This document shows, in pieces, positions 44,312-53,259 of a DNA stretch of 64,000 nt. The stretch comes from Bacteroidota bacterium (GTDB lineage: Bacteria > Bacteroidota > Bacteroidia > Bacteroidales > VadinHA17). Every line of letters starts with the position of its first letter. Position 1 is the first letter of the stretch. The stretch covers positions 1 through 64,000 of the forward strand of contig JADKBL010000024.1 of NCBI GenBank assembly GCA_016718875.1. Reading direction: 5' to 3'. Both the position numbers and the translations under genes were made by a program. The notes beneath the pieces were generated by a model, which was not told the DNA's origin, did not search any database, and saw only the letters and a program-made list of their open reading frames with translations.

Positions 44312-45686
44312 TTTCCGCTCCGATTTTATTACAATTCTTTTCAAGTCTTTCTTTTCCCCATATATCCCCGGTTATCTTAACTGCCTGACTCTGACTGAGC
44401 AGGTTCTGTTTTATCATCTGCTGCTGCAGGAATATGCATTGAGATATTTGTCCGTTACCTGTCACAATATCTTCAGCAAGTGTCTGACAATCAGGAGCGC
44501 CACATCCGCCACAGTCAAAACCCGGAAGATAGCACATCATCCTGCGCTTTCTTTCCACCTTTTTAAGTGCAGCAGAGATATCCTCATCAAGTTTTTCAAT
44601 CGGCCGGGGTTCAATATTTCCGAGGAAGCCATGTTCAGTAATATCAAGGTATCCGTCCTGTACTTTTCTTATTTTGTCATCCTCCCTGGCCCTGTATTCA
44701 TCTGACCGGTTTTTGAGCCTTTCAACAGTAAGGAAACGGTTGCCGCTCATCAGAATGCCTCCCGCACAGCTTTCATCACAAGCTCTTAATTCAAGGAAGT
44801 CGATCTTGTCAAGTTTTTCATTTTCAATGTTTTCAAGGAATTCATTGACGTTTTGTATACCGTCGATTGCCAGGGCCCTGCCTGCAGAATGAATTGCTTC
44901 ACCTCTTGTAGTGCTCCATAATATTCCTCTTGAACTTAGAAGATCGTCTGTTTCAGGTGGTGTTGTTTCTGTATATTTTCTCTGAAGATAGTTCAGTATC
45001 CTGTTGTAAAGAAGATCCATATTGATAACACCATCAATTGCTGATTCTATCTCTCCAACCGGACTTTTTACGGCTGCTATCTTTGCCGCACATGGTGTTG
45101 CATAGAACAACCCGATGTTTTCAGCCGGTATGCCGCTCATCTTCAGCTTTTCCCTGTAATACATTGCCGACATGTCGATGGGAGGGTTGACCTTCAGAAT
45201 ATTATCAACAAGGGAAGGAAATTTAACCTGTATGAGGCGTACTATTGCCGGACAGAATGAGGAAATTACCGGGCGTTCTTTATTCTCAAGCATTATCTGC
45301 CTGCCTGCTTCAATCACCATGTCAACTGTATTTTCAACTTCGAATACATGAGTGAAGCCGATCTCCTTGAGAGCATTGTATATGCTTGAAGCCATTATCT
45401 TTCTTGGGAACTGGCCTATTAGAATGCTGGGAATCAATATGACCCTTACTGGGAATCTGAATATCATTTGAAGATCATCCTGCTCAACAGCAATAGCTGA
45501 TACAGGACAGGCTTTGTAGCATTCACCGCAATCGACGCACCTGTTTGCCAGGATGATTGCTTTACCATTTCTTATCCTGATGGCACGGGTAGGGCAGACA
45601 GCCATGCAGTGAGTGCATCCTGTACAAAGATCAGCCTGTACAGCCAGGGCATGATGAAAATCCCGTGTCTGTTTCTTAGTTTGCAT
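44298..45686 (-). CDS. Divergent [FeFe]-hydrogenase-like Fe-S protein (HydS-type, putative sensor)
   Basis: A 462-residue protein with two N-terminal [4Fe-4S] motifs (CTGCTHCMAVCP, CVDCGECYKACP), a hydrogenase-like domain, and a C-terminal RnfB-type Fe-S domain (GFDCGGCGAPDCQTLAEDI). The H-cluster signatures are altered: SSFCPAIV instead of TSCCPxW, ATPCAAKIAAV instead of MPCxxKKxE, and ACDESCAGG instead of ACPGGC. Such divergent copies (group C/D types) are thought to sense rather than make H2. Its place next to RsbW, DRTGG and PHP genes fits a regulatory role. Function inferred. Confidence 0.78.
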   Translation of the reverse strand: MQTKKQTRDFHHALAVQADLCTGCTHCMAVCPTRAIRIRNGKAIILANRCVDCGECYKACPVSAIAVEQDDLQMIFRFPVRVILIPSILIGQFPRKIMASSIYNALKEIGFTHVFEVENTVDMVIEAGRQIMLENKERPVISSFCPAIVRLIQVKFPSLVDNILKVNPPIDMSAMYYREKLKMSGIPAENIGLFYATPCAAKIAAVKSPVGEIESAIDGVINMDLLYNRILNYLQRKYTETTPPETDDLLSSRGILWSTTRGEAIHSAGRALAIDGIQNVNEFLENIENEKLDKIDFLELRACDESCAGGILMSGNRFLTVERLKNRSDEYRAREDDKIRKVQDGYLDITEHGFLGNIEPRPIEKLDEDISAALKKVERKRRMMCYLPGFDCGGCGAPDCQTLAEDIVTGNGQISQCIFLQQQMIKQNLLSQSQAVKITGDIWGKERLEKNCNKIGAENENN

Positions 45687-46101
45687 CAGGTTTGATAAAG
45701 TTTATAAGTTCCACTGTAGTACCCTCACCGGGTATGCTTGTGATATTCATAAAATCGCTGTTCCTCTTCATGTTGGAGAGGCCCATGCCTGCTCCGAATC
45801 CCATTTCTCTTACCTGAGGAGTTGCAGTGGAGTAACCCTCCTGCATTGCCTTCTCTATATCAGAAATGCCTGGACCTTTATCCGCGATAGTTATTTTTAT
45901 TTTTTCACTGTCTATGTCGATATCAACAACACCTGAGTAGGCATGAGCGACAACATTGACTTCACCCTCATACAGAGCAATGACAATACGTTTCGACTGT
46001 TTATGGTCAATATTTATCTGTTGTAGTACTTTTTTTACGGCACTTGCAACATTCCCTGCACGGGTAAAATCGCCACCTGCTATCTTATGCCTGATCTGCA
46101 T
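45676..46101 (-). CDS. RsbW-type anti-sigma/serine kinase (HATPase_c)
   Basis: A 141-residue GHKL-fold protein of the RsbW/SpoIIAB group. N-box-like segment KRIVIALYEGEVNVVAHAYS, G1 box ITIADKGPGISDIEKAM and G2 box GFGAGMGLSNMKR are present. These proteins bind partners through ATP-dependent phosphorylation. There is no sigma factor nearby, so its target may be another protein of the operon. Overlaps the HydS-type gene by 11 bases. Such RsbW-like genes are common in [FeFe]-hydrogenase loci of anaerobes. Confidence 0.82.
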   Translation of the reverse strand: MQIRHKIAGGDFTRAGNVASAVKKVLQQINIDHKQSKRIVIALYEGEVNVVAHAYSGVVDIDIDSEKIKITIADKGPGISDIEKAMQEGYSTATPQVREMGFGAGMGLSNMKRNSDFMNITSIPGEGTTVELINFIKPDAN

Positions 46102-46104
46102 ATC

Positions 46105-46467
46105 TCAGTAGATTGGTTTAAGGCCGGCTTTATACAGTTCACCAGAAACATGGAATACTGAGTGAGGACTTTCAACCAGGATTATATTATTCTCTTCAGC
46201 CAGCTTAACCATATCATCATTTACCTTTTTATCCCGGGCAACAATGACACAGTTTATATCCGACATTTCTGATGTTCTGATTACCTGCAGGTTTGTAAGT
46301 CCGGTTATCAGAAGTATATTTTCCTTTTCAACAGTAAGGACATCACTCATAAGGTCTGAGGCGAATGCGTACTCAACAGAAGTTGAGAGCCTGTCTTCAC
46401 AACAGATAACCTTCCCGTCTATAAGCCCTGCAATATCCCTGATAGTCATTTGGTTGAATGTATTCAT
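46105..46467 (-). CDS. DRTGG-domain protein 1, first gene of the hydrogenase operon
   Basis: A 120-residue DRTGG-like protein with the same layout as the one at 43973: MTIRDIAGLIDGKVICCEDR, then YAFASDLMSDVLTVEKENIL, then TSEMSDINCVIVARDKK, and a GELYKAG end. The two share about the same length and the start (-I..DI....L...V), so they may be old duplicates. It opens the operon 52 bases after the predicted transcription start. A second Met at residue 7 is an alternative start. Confidence 0.75.
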   Translation of the reverse strand: MNTFNQMTIRDIAGLIDGKVICCEDRLSTSVEYAFASDLMSDVLTVEKENILLITGLTNLQVIRTSEMSDINCVIVARDKKVNDDMVKLAEENNIILVESPHSVFHVSGELYKAGLKPIY

Positions 46468-46525
46468 CTGATTGTTTTGTCATTTAACAGGACAATTAAG
46501 AATAATTACCTTATTAATAACATCG

Positions 46526-46533
46526 CAAAGATA
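46526..46533 (-). promoter_or_regulatory. -7 box of the hydrogenase operon promoter
   Basis: On the minus strand TATCTTTG matches TAnnTTTG exactly, 59 bases before the first start codon. No TTTG is seen at -33, where Rex-like sites lie instead. Confidence 0.5.
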
Positions 46534-46541
46534 ATCATGAT

Positions 46542-46576
46542 TTGTTAATAAAATAACACTGTTAATAAAATAACAG
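46542..46576. promoter_or_regulatory. Two tandem Rex-like operators at the hydrogenase promoter
   Basis: Two abutting sites, TTGTTAATAAAATAACAC (46542-46559) and CTGTTAATAAAATAACAG (46559-46576), share the 14-base core GTTAATAAAATAAC with a 17-base period. Each is TGTTAA-N4-ATAACA, one change from TGTTAA-N4-TTAACA, the core of the Rex operator known from Clostridia and Thermotogae. They sit directly upstream of the -7 box, overlapping where the -33 element would be, so binding would repress. Rex senses the NADH/NAD+ ratio and commonly controls hydrogenase genes. No rex gene is in this window. Confidence 0.6.
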
Positions 46577-46663
46577 AAATTTATATTGATTCTAAATAAT
46601 TTTGGATGATTGAGGTTTTTGGAGTAAATTGCCGGAAAGGCCGCCAGGCCTCACGCGTCAGGC

Positions 46664-46703
46664 ACAGGTCTCAAATCAGGGGGATCCGTTTGACCAGACC
46701 TGT
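46664..46703. terminator. Candidate hairpin after the M28 peptidase gene
   Basis: ACAGGTCT (46664-46671) and AGACCTGT (46696-46703) are perfect 8-base arms with a 24-base loop. The hairpin lies 30 bases after the end of the M28 gene and upstream of the hydrogenase promoter region, and could end the M28 transcript. No clear U-tract follows, so confidence is low. Confidence 0.35.
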
Positions 46704-46732
46704 AATCGCCCAGTACGCCTCCCGCCTCCCAA

Positions 46733-48367
46733 CTACCTGTGGAACTCCGAACCCTTCTTCCACTGAGGAAAGTAATCTGTTGTGACAAGTCTGTAACCGG
46801 CATAGAACACAAGCTTTGCATCTTCTGCTATACCTTCCAGGTTCCAGATTTCAGGTTCAAAGTTGTCGGAAGGACGGTGATAGTGGTTGTCAATATAGTC
46901 TTTCTCTTTTTTTGCCGCCCATTCCTTTCCAAACTCACGGCTGTCAAGATTGCCCCTGACAAAAGCTGATGGTACTCCTTTACGTGCAAAAGGAAAATGA
47001 TCGGAACGGTAAAACATTCCGGTGTGTGAGTTAGGATCGGCTGCTATATATCTGTCCTGCTGTACAGCAGCTTCATTAATCATTTCATCGAGTGTGGAAT
47101 GTCCGTATCCTGTTATCATTACATCTTTCATCCTTCCGATTGGCAGCATAAGGTCATTATTGAAGCAGGCAATAGTTTTCTCCATCGGAAAAGCCGGAAA
47201 CTCAGTATAATAGGATGATCCTAAGAGGCCCTGTTCTTCAGCTGTCGGGAAAAACAGAATAACTGACCTTTCAGGCTTTCTTTTCATTTTTGTGAAAGCC
47301 TCTCCGATCTCAAATACCCATGCCATGGATGTACCATTATCAACTGCACCATTATATATTGAGTCGCCATTCTCCTTTTCGCCAATCCCGAAATGGTCCC
47401 AGTGTGCTGAGAATATAATGCACTCATCAGAATGTGTCGTTCCTCTCAGTACTCCGGCAACATTTGTTGATGTATTAAAGGTAGTGGTATTCTTTATTGA
47501 CAATGAAATCCTGCTTTTCATCTTAAAGCCTTTGAAACCTCTTATGCAGGCTGATTTTCTGAGATCTTCAACCTTCAATCCTTCAGATGCAAACAATTTG
47601 TCGGCTGCAGCAGCAGACAACCAGCCTGTGAATGAACACATAGCGCGGTTACTGTCAGCCGTCTGCATGTATAGTTTTGGAGTGATGGAGCTTTTCCTGG
47701 GAATAGTGTACTGGTATCCTGCTCCTTCAGTTTCGTGTATGATCAGAATTCCTGCTGCTCCCTGTCTGGCTGCCTCTTCATATTTATATGTCCACCTTCC
47801 GTAATATGTCATCTCCCTTCCTTTGAAGAGTGTTGTGTCTCCGGTATACAATCCCGGGTCGTTGACCAAAACCACAATTGTTTTCCCTTTAACATCAAGA
47901 TCTTTAAAGTCGTCCCAATCCTGATCAGGAGCTGAAATACCAAACCCGGCAAAAACCATTTCCGATTCACTTATATCCATTTGCTCCTTAATTGCCGGAG
48001 AGATAACTGCAATGTCATCCGGGGCACTGAGGGCAAACTGAGCCTTTCCATTTTTGATTATTGCCTTTCCCCGGACTTCGGAAGTGATTTCAACCATAGG
48101 GACTTTCTGGAAGTAACTCTCCCCGAATGCAGGATCATACCCTATTCTTTTTAGTTGCTCTGCTAGATAATTTACTGTTATTTTCTCTCCCGGACTGAAT
48201 GGTTTCCGGCCCATGAATTCATCTGATGCCAGACTGCGGATATAGTTTTCCATATCCGTGGTGTTTATGCTGTTCTCAGCAATTCTGTAATTTCTGTCAC
48301 TGCAAGAAGTTAAAGAAAAGATCAAAAGATTAATAATGAGTATTTTAAGTAAAATGATTTTTTTCAT
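46733..48367 (-). CDS. M28 family metallopeptidase lipoprotein
   Basis: A 544-residue lipoprotein with lipobox FSLTSC at residues 17-22 (mature Cys 22). An N-terminal part contains a PA-like domain (residues 130-260, GKTIVVLVNDPG). The M28 zinc-binding set follows: FSAHWDHFGIG, NGAVDNGTSMAW, FFPTAEEQGLLGSSYY and later RSDHFPFARKGVPSAF. These supply the two-zinc ligands and catalytic Glu of an aminopeptidase. It is likely to act on peptides at the cell surface or periplasm. It lies after an M14 peptidase gene on the same strand, with a repeat-filled gap of 138 bases. Frame intact. Confidence 0.92.
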   Translation of the reverse strand: MKKIILLKILIINLLIFSLTSCSDRNYRIAENSINTTDMENYIRSLASDEFMGRKPFSPGEKITVNYLAEQLKRIGYDPAFGESYFQKVPMVEITSEVRGKAIIKNGKAQFALSAPDDIAVISPAIKEQMDISESEMVFAGFGISAPDQDWDDFKDLDVKGKTIVVLVNDPGLYTGDTTLFKGREMTYYGRWTYKYEEAARQGAAGILIIHETEGAGYQYTIPRKSSITPKLYMQTADSNRAMCSFTGWLSAAAADKLFASEGLKVEDLRKSACIRGFKGFKMKSRISLSIKNTTTFNTSTNVAGVLRGTTHSDECIIFSAHWDHFGIGEKENGDSIYNGAVDNGTSMAWVFEIGEAFTKMKRKPERSVILFFPTAEEQGLLGSSYYTEFPAFPMEKTIACFNNDLMLPIGRMKDVMITGYGHSTLDEMINEAAVQQDRYIAADPNSHTGMFYRSDHFPFARKGVPSAFVRGNLDSREFGKEWAAKKEKDYIDNHYHRPSDNFEPEIWNLEGIAEDAKLVFYAGYRLVTTDYFPQWKKGSEFHR

Positions 48368-48390
48368 ATTAGTATTACTTTTAGTCTTAC

Positions 48391-48428
48391 ATCCCCCTGT
48401 CCCCCTTCAAAGGGGGAATCTTCCGGGG
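48391..48428. repeat. C-rich palindromic repeat between M14 and M28 genes
   Basis: CCCCCTTCAAAGGGGG (48411-48426 region) forms a hairpin and is preceded by CCCCCTGT. It is a weaker member of the C/G-rich repeat family at 6694, 7912 and 27822. Confidence 0.5.
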
Positions 48429-48469
48429 TAATTCCTATCTCTTATTTAACTAAGTTCACTTTATAACTA

Positions 48470-48505
48470 CCCAGCAACCTGCAACCAGCAACCAGTACCC
48501 AGCAA
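48470..48505. repeat. ACCCAGCAACC low-complexity repeat
   Basis: Words CCAGCAACC, TGCAACC, AGCAACC and ACCCAGCAAAC follow each other directly before the M14 gene stop. It is a short tandem-like low-complexity stretch similar in style to the repeats at 27716, 30556 and 63935. Confidence 0.45.
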
Positions 48506-48506
48506 A

Positions 48507-51032
48507 CTACCTGAGCACCACATTTCCGACAAGTACCCGTCCGCTTTTCCAGAAGGCCCTGAAATACGGATTATCGGTAATGTATATAACTTCACCCTTC
48601 CCTATATTCTCTGATCCTATCACCAGCGTATTCTTAATCTTATCCTTATATTTGAATCCTGCAAAACCTGAATATGGTTCTTTTTCAAGTATATAGCCAA
48701 TGTTATTGCCTGAAGGAAGGTATGGATATCCGGCAGTCCTTTTCATTATAAACCACTCATTGCCGAGACCAAATGCATAAGGATGGGTATCATCAATCTT
48801 AACCTTGTAAATGCTTCCTGCGGAACGGGCAGAGACTGAATACCTGCTTTCTATTGCGTATTCGAACTTTCTGAGATGGACCGTATCATCACTTTTTATC
48901 TTTTTTTCCGCTGCTTTATCTTCAGTGGCTTTTGTCTCAATGGCTTTGCCAAGTGATGTCAGTTTTGAGTTGTTAAAGACAGAAATGGCATTCTCCATTG
49001 CAAGTACCCTGCCGCCTCTTCTGACATAATCTGTAATAGTATCCTTTATACCGGTATAACTTCCGGATGTCAGAATAAGGAGATCATAAACTGAAAGATC
49101 AGTCTGTAAGGCATCCTTTGTATTTATTAGTGATACTGGATATTTAAGCTCCCTCTCAAAGAAATACCAGAGCTCACCGGCTGATGATGATGTGCCCTCT
49201 CCGCAGAGCATGGCAATTTTCCTCTTTTTCTGCAGCGGGGAGTAAGCCGATCCGAAATCTTTACCACTTTCGACAAGTCCTGTTTCTGCAGGAACGATCC
49301 TTACACCTGATTCATCTGCTGCTTTTCTGATGATTTCATCAAAACCTTCACCTGAATTTTTATTATCACCCCTGGCAACAATGATTGAACCTCTGTTGAA
49401 GCTGCTTCCGTTTATTCTGAAGGGTTTCATAGAGTACCTCACTTTTATATCTTTCATGTATAGTGCTGCCATAAATTTAAGTTCATCAAAGCCATTATAA
49501 TCTGCTATATATGCATATGGTTTGGTAGAGCTTACAACATTCTTTATTTCAGGGTATTTTACATTTCCTGTATCCGGTGATATTTTTTCTTCAAGTGCAT
49601 AGGCTTTCAGATTGTACACATAAGGAAGCGCCCATGCTGAAAGGTCATAAGTTATTGAATCACTTGCCTTGCTATCGGGTTCAAAGAGCACCTGCACAAA
49701 TCGCGACTGAGGCTGATATGCACTTATGAGAATATCTCCCTTCTCAATTGTTACCTCACCATCTTTGTTTTTGGAATAATCAAACCCTTTTGTTTTTTTT
49801 CCTGTACTCCCGGCAAAACTGTATCTGATCTGATGATTATCAAACAGTTCCAGTAGGTTCCTTATATTTGATTTTTCATTCGATGCTTTGATTATAATTG
49901 ATTTATACTGGAATCCGGGTTTTTTTGAATTGTCTTCGAAGTATTTGTTGAATTCAGAGATCAGTTTTTCACGGTTCTCATACGAGACTTTTATTGTTGC
50001 CATTGATGCGGTAAAATGACCATCAATTCTCTCTTTCAGTGTAAGGGTATCACCCGATTCAAGCTTGAATGAGAGTCCTGATACTCCGCCACCTGCCTGT
50101 TCAAATGTGAATCCCATGGCACCATTAAACAGCGGCCATGTATCGCCATAACTGGGATAAAAGAGATCGAAGCTCTCTTTTGTAAAATACAGTCTGTATT
50201 TATCATCGAAAAGCTCTGCATTACCCTTACCCATAAGCTTATGGAAGTCATTCTGCCATTGAGTTATTACAGTGTGCCATGGCTGAGCTGCGGGGGCAAA
50301 AAAGAATGTCGACTCGGGTCCCATCTCATGAAAATCTGCATGAACCTGCGGCATAAACTGGTTATAAAGGGCCAGCCGCTGCCTGGTTTCTGTCTGTGTC
50401 TGCCATGTCCAGTCGCGGTTCAGGTCGAACATATAGTGGTTTGATCTTGAAGAGGGCCACCCCTGATTATGTTCCCATGCGTTTTTGTCAGGATTTAACA
50501 GCATACTCATAGAGTTCCTGTACCGGCTGGTGTATAGCTCATGACCATCAGGATTCTGGCAGGGATCAATAATTATTACACAGCTTTTTAGGTATTCATT
50601 GACATTTGGATAACTACCCGATACAAGAGTGTAAAGAGTTTTCATCGCAGCTTCCATGCCAACAGCCTCATTGCCATGGACATTATAGCCAAGCCATACG
50701 AAGGGGATCTGTTTTCCTGTTGGTTCTCCGGAGGCGAGACCTGTTTTTATAAGGTTATTCTTTCTCAGCTCCTCCAGATTGGCAAGGTTCTCCTCACTTG
50801 ATACAAAACAGACTCCCAGAGTCCTTCCTTCATAAGTTGTACCATATTCACGGAATTCAGCCAGGGGAGAATTATCGGCAATATATCTGAAGTATTCAAC
50901 CGCTTTGTGTTGGTAGGTGAACTGCATACCTGGTTCATAACCCAGAAATTCACCCGGCGATTTAAGATCTTGTGATCCGGAAGGGAAGTTTATAGTTAAA
51001 GAGACCATTAGTACTGAAAACCATCTTTTCAT
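48507..51032 (-). CDS. M14 family zinc carboxypeptidase, secreted
   Basis: An 841-residue protein with a signal peptide (MKRWFSVLMVSLTINFPSGS). The M14 domain (residues 35-350) has the zinc motif HGNEAVG (H..E, VHGNEAVGMEAAM) and the later HADFHEMG, with the substrate-binding NPDGHELYTSRYRNSM and DLNRDWTW. The C-terminal half (residues 400-840) is a large domain of strand-rich, ThuA- or glutamine-amidotransferase-like character (KRKIAMLCGEGTSSSAGELW, ILTSGSYTGI). The nearby M28 and S9 peptidase genes indicate protein breakdown for growth. Frame intact. Confidence 0.9.
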   Translation of the reverse strand: MKRWFSVLMVSLTINFPSGSQDLKSPGEFLGYEPGMQFTYQHKAVEYFRYIADNSPLAEFREYGTTYEGRTLGVCFVSSEENLANLEELRKNNLIKTGLASGEPTGKQIPFVWLGYNVHGNEAVGMEAAMKTLYTLVSGSYPNVNEYLKSCVIIIDPCQNPDGHELYTSRYRNSMSMLLNPDKNAWEHNQGWPSSRSNHYMFDLNRDWTWQTQTETRQRLALYNQFMPQVHADFHEMGPESTFFFAPAAQPWHTVITQWQNDFHKLMGKGNAELFDDKYRLYFTKESFDLFYPSYGDTWPLFNGAMGFTFEQAGGGVSGLSFKLESGDTLTLKERIDGHFTASMATIKVSYENREKLISEFNKYFEDNSKKPGFQYKSIIIKASNEKSNIRNLLELFDNHQIRYSFAGSTGKKTKGFDYSKNKDGEVTIEKGDILISAYQPQSRFVQVLFEPDSKASDSITYDLSAWALPYVYNLKAYALEEKISPDTGNVKYPEIKNVVSSTKPYAYIADYNGFDELKFMAALYMKDIKVRYSMKPFRINGSSFNRGSIIVARGDNKNSGEGFDEIIRKAADESGVRIVPAETGLVESGKDFGSAYSPLQKKRKIAMLCGEGTSSSAGELWYFFERELKYPVSLINTKDALQTDLSVYDLLILTSGSYTGIKDTITDYVRRGGRVLAMENAISVFNNSKLTSLGKAIETKATEDKAAEKKIKSDDTVHLRKFEYAIESRYSVSARSAGSIYKVKIDDTHPYAFGLGNEWFIMKRTAGYPYLPSGNNIGYILEKEPYSGFAGFKYKDKIKNTLVIGSENIGKGEVIYITDNPYFRAFWKSGRVLVGNVVLR

Positions 51033-51043
51033 GTTCCTGATAT

Positions 51044-51075
51044 TTTGTGAAAGTGTTAAAGATAATTTATTTTTG
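51044..51075 (+). promoter_or_regulatory. Candidate promoter for the S9 peptidase gene
   Basis: TTTG (51044-51047), 20 bases, then TATTTTTG (51068-51075): both boxes and the spacing fit the Bacteroidota primary promoter. The start codon is 18 bases further on. This is the best promoter in the window. Confidence 0.55.
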
Positions 51076-51093
51076 AACCTTAATTTTTAAAAT

Positions 51094-53259
51094 ATGAAAC
51101 TAATAAACAGACTTAAATCACTTATTCTGCTTACAATATTTGCAATTGTAACATTTCTAACAGCCACATCGCAGATGCCGATGCGCAACATGAACCAGGT
51201 TGCGGTAACCGGATGGATTGATGATACTCATTATATTTTCAAAACATTTGATGCAGATAAAAAACCTGTCATTCAGAGTGTTGATATCAAAACAGGAAAA
51301 GCAGTTGTAATTCCTGCTGAAAAAACTTCCAGGGATCTTATCTCACAGGTACTCCCTTCAGGCTTCACTCTTGGAATGTCCGATGCCATGAGCCCTGATT
51401 CAAAGAGCGTTATAATTTCAAAAGACAATGATCTCTATTATTTCAACTCCGTCACAAAGGAGTTTAAACAACTTACAAAAGACTCAACTCCTGAAGTTAA
51501 TGCCAGGTTTTCACCCGAGGGAAGTAAGATAGCCTATACAAAGAATAAGGATCTTTATGTGTATGATCTGGTGAATAATAAGGAGATAAGGCTTACTACT
51601 GATGCATCGGAAAAGGTTTATAACGGATATGCTTCCTGGGTATATTTTGAAGAAATACTTGGCCGCCCGAGCAGATATGCTGCTTTCTGGTGGGCGCCCG
51701 ATGGCAGTAAAATTGCTTACCTGAGAAGCGATGATTCTGATGTTCCTGTTTTCACTCTCAACAGACTTGACGAACCGGATGGTATACATGGCAAACTGGA
51801 AGTCGTACCTTATCCCAAGGCTGGAGATCCTAATCCAAAAGTAAAGATGGGGATTGCAGATATTGCAACTACCAAGACCACATGGGTTAAAACGGATTAT
51901 AGTGTTGATCAGTATATTGCATGGCCTTTCTGGACTAATGACAGTAAAAAGCTTGCGATACAGGTTGTTAACAGGGATCAGAATGAGCTTAAGATTATCC
52001 TGGCTGAACCTTCGACAGGTGATTATTCTGAGATTTATAATGAATCAAGGAGGACCTGGGTTGAATTCCGGGAAGATATTTATGTTATGGAGAATGGGAC
52101 CGGATTTATAATCAGAAGCTTCAAAAATGATTGGGAGAATCTGTATTACTATGGATGGGACGGCAAACTCATCAGTCAGATAACAAACTTTAATTTCAGG
52201 GTAAACAGCATAGACAGGGTTGATGAAGCTCAGAAAATGGTCTATTTCTCTGCTACCGGATCAGAATCCACAGATATGCATGCTTACAGGGTAAGCCTTG
52301 ATGGCAAAAATCTTCTTCAGATTACAAAAGGGGAGGGTACTCATAATCTTTCAATATCTCCCAACGGTACATATTTTATCGATACATGGAATAGTCTTAG
52401 CCTCGCAGGTTCAATAGTAGCATATGATAAAAAAGGTAAGCCGATCAGGGAGATCTATAAATTTGATCAGCCGGAATTTGATCCTGCAAAACATGCAAAG
52501 GTTGAATTTGTAAAGATCCCGACAGCAGACGGGTTATTTAATATGCCTGCAATTATAACTTACCCCCTGAATTTTGATCCATCGAAAAAATACCCTGTAA
52601 TTTTCACAATCTATGGAGGTCCCGATTCAAAGAATGTCTATAACAGGTGGCAGGGAAATAACCCTTCATGGTATGCACAGAATGGCATTGTTACATTTAC
52701 TGTTGATCATCGCGGATCGGGCCAGTTCGGCAAGAAGGGACTTGATTATATGTATCGCTGTCTGGGCAAATGGGAAGTCCTCGATTATGAAGATGCTGTG
52801 AAATGGCTGCGTGAAAAATCATGGGTGGATGCTTCAAGAATGGGTATGACAGGTGGCTCTTACGGCGGATATATGACCTGCCTTGCTCTTACAAAAGGAG
52901 CTGATTACTGGACTCATGGTATTGCAAATTATTCAGTTACTGATTACAGGCTGTATGATAATATATATACTGAAAGATTCATGGATACTCCGCAGGATAA
53001 TCCTGAAGGGTACAAAGATGGATCTGCCCTGACATTTGCTAAGAATTATAAAGGAAAACTGCTCCTTACTCATGGTGAAATGGATGATAATGTCCATATG
53101 CAGAACTCAATTTATCTTATCTCAAAGCTACAGGACGAAGGTAAATCATTTGAGTTCATGCTTTATCCCGGAGGTCGTCATGGCTGGGGAGGTCCGAAAG
53201 CAATGCATTTGAGAAGTGAGGCTAATAAGTTCTGGATGAGAAATTTCTTCGGGAAGTAG
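51094..53259 (+). CDS. S9B dipeptidyl peptidase IV-like serine peptidase
   Basis: A 721-residue exported peptidase. It has a signal peptide (to about residue 27), a beta-propeller domain (residues 60-450, with repeated DSKSVIISKDNDLYY- and FSPEGSKIAYT-type blades) and the alpha/beta-hydrolase domain. The catalytic triad is visible as Ser in GGSYGGYMT, Asp in GEMDDNVHMQNS and His in GGRHGWGG. The propeller includes WVYFEEILGRPSR, the glutamate segment that binds the free N-terminus in DPP IV. It removes X-Pro dipeptides. It lies upstream of a PPIase gene in the same direction. Confidence 0.94.
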   Translation: MKLINRLKSLILLTIFAIVTFLTATSQMPMRNMNQVAVTGWIDDTHYIFKTFDADKKPVIQSVDIKTGKAVVIPAEKTSRDLISQVLPSGFTLGMSDAMSPDSKSVIISKDNDLYYFNSVTKEFKQLTKDSTPEVNARFSPEGSKIAYTKNKDLYVYDLVNNKEIRLTTDASEKVYNGYASWVYFEEILGRPSRYAAFWWAPDGSKIAYLRSDDSDVPVFTLNRLDEPDGIHGKLEVVPYPKAGDPNPKVKMGIADIATTKTTWVKTDYSVDQYIAWPFWTNDSKKLAIQVVNRDQNELKIILAEPSTGDYSEIYNESRRTWVEFREDIYVMENGTGFIIRSFKNDWENLYYYGWDGKLISQITNFNFRVNSIDRVDEAQKMVYFSATGSESTDMHAYRVSLDGKNLLQITKGEGTHNLSISPNGTYFIDTWNSLSLAGSIVAYDKKGKPIREIYKFDQPEFDPAKHAKVEFVKIPTADGLFNMPAIITYPLNFDPSKKYPVIFTIYGGPDSKNVYNRWQGNNPSWYAQNGIVTFTVDHRGSGQFGKKGLDYMYRCLGKWEVLDYEDAVKWLREKSWVDASRMGMTGGSYGGYMTCLALTKGADYWTHGIANYSVTDYRLYDNIYTERFMDTPQDNPEGYKDGSALTFAKNYKGKLLLTHGEMDDNVHMQNSIYLISKLQDEGKSFEFMLYPGGRHGWGGPKAMHLRSEANKFWMRNFFGK

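Noticed and set aside
44298..45686. Second catalytic hydrogenase
   Set aside because: The H-cluster motifs are altered at several conserved positions, and the gene sits among regulators, so a sensor role is more likely.
46640..46732. Small gene between the M28 peptidase and the hydrogenase operon
   Set aside because: The stretch is GC-rich with inverted repeats and no frame with a plausible start and coding pattern.
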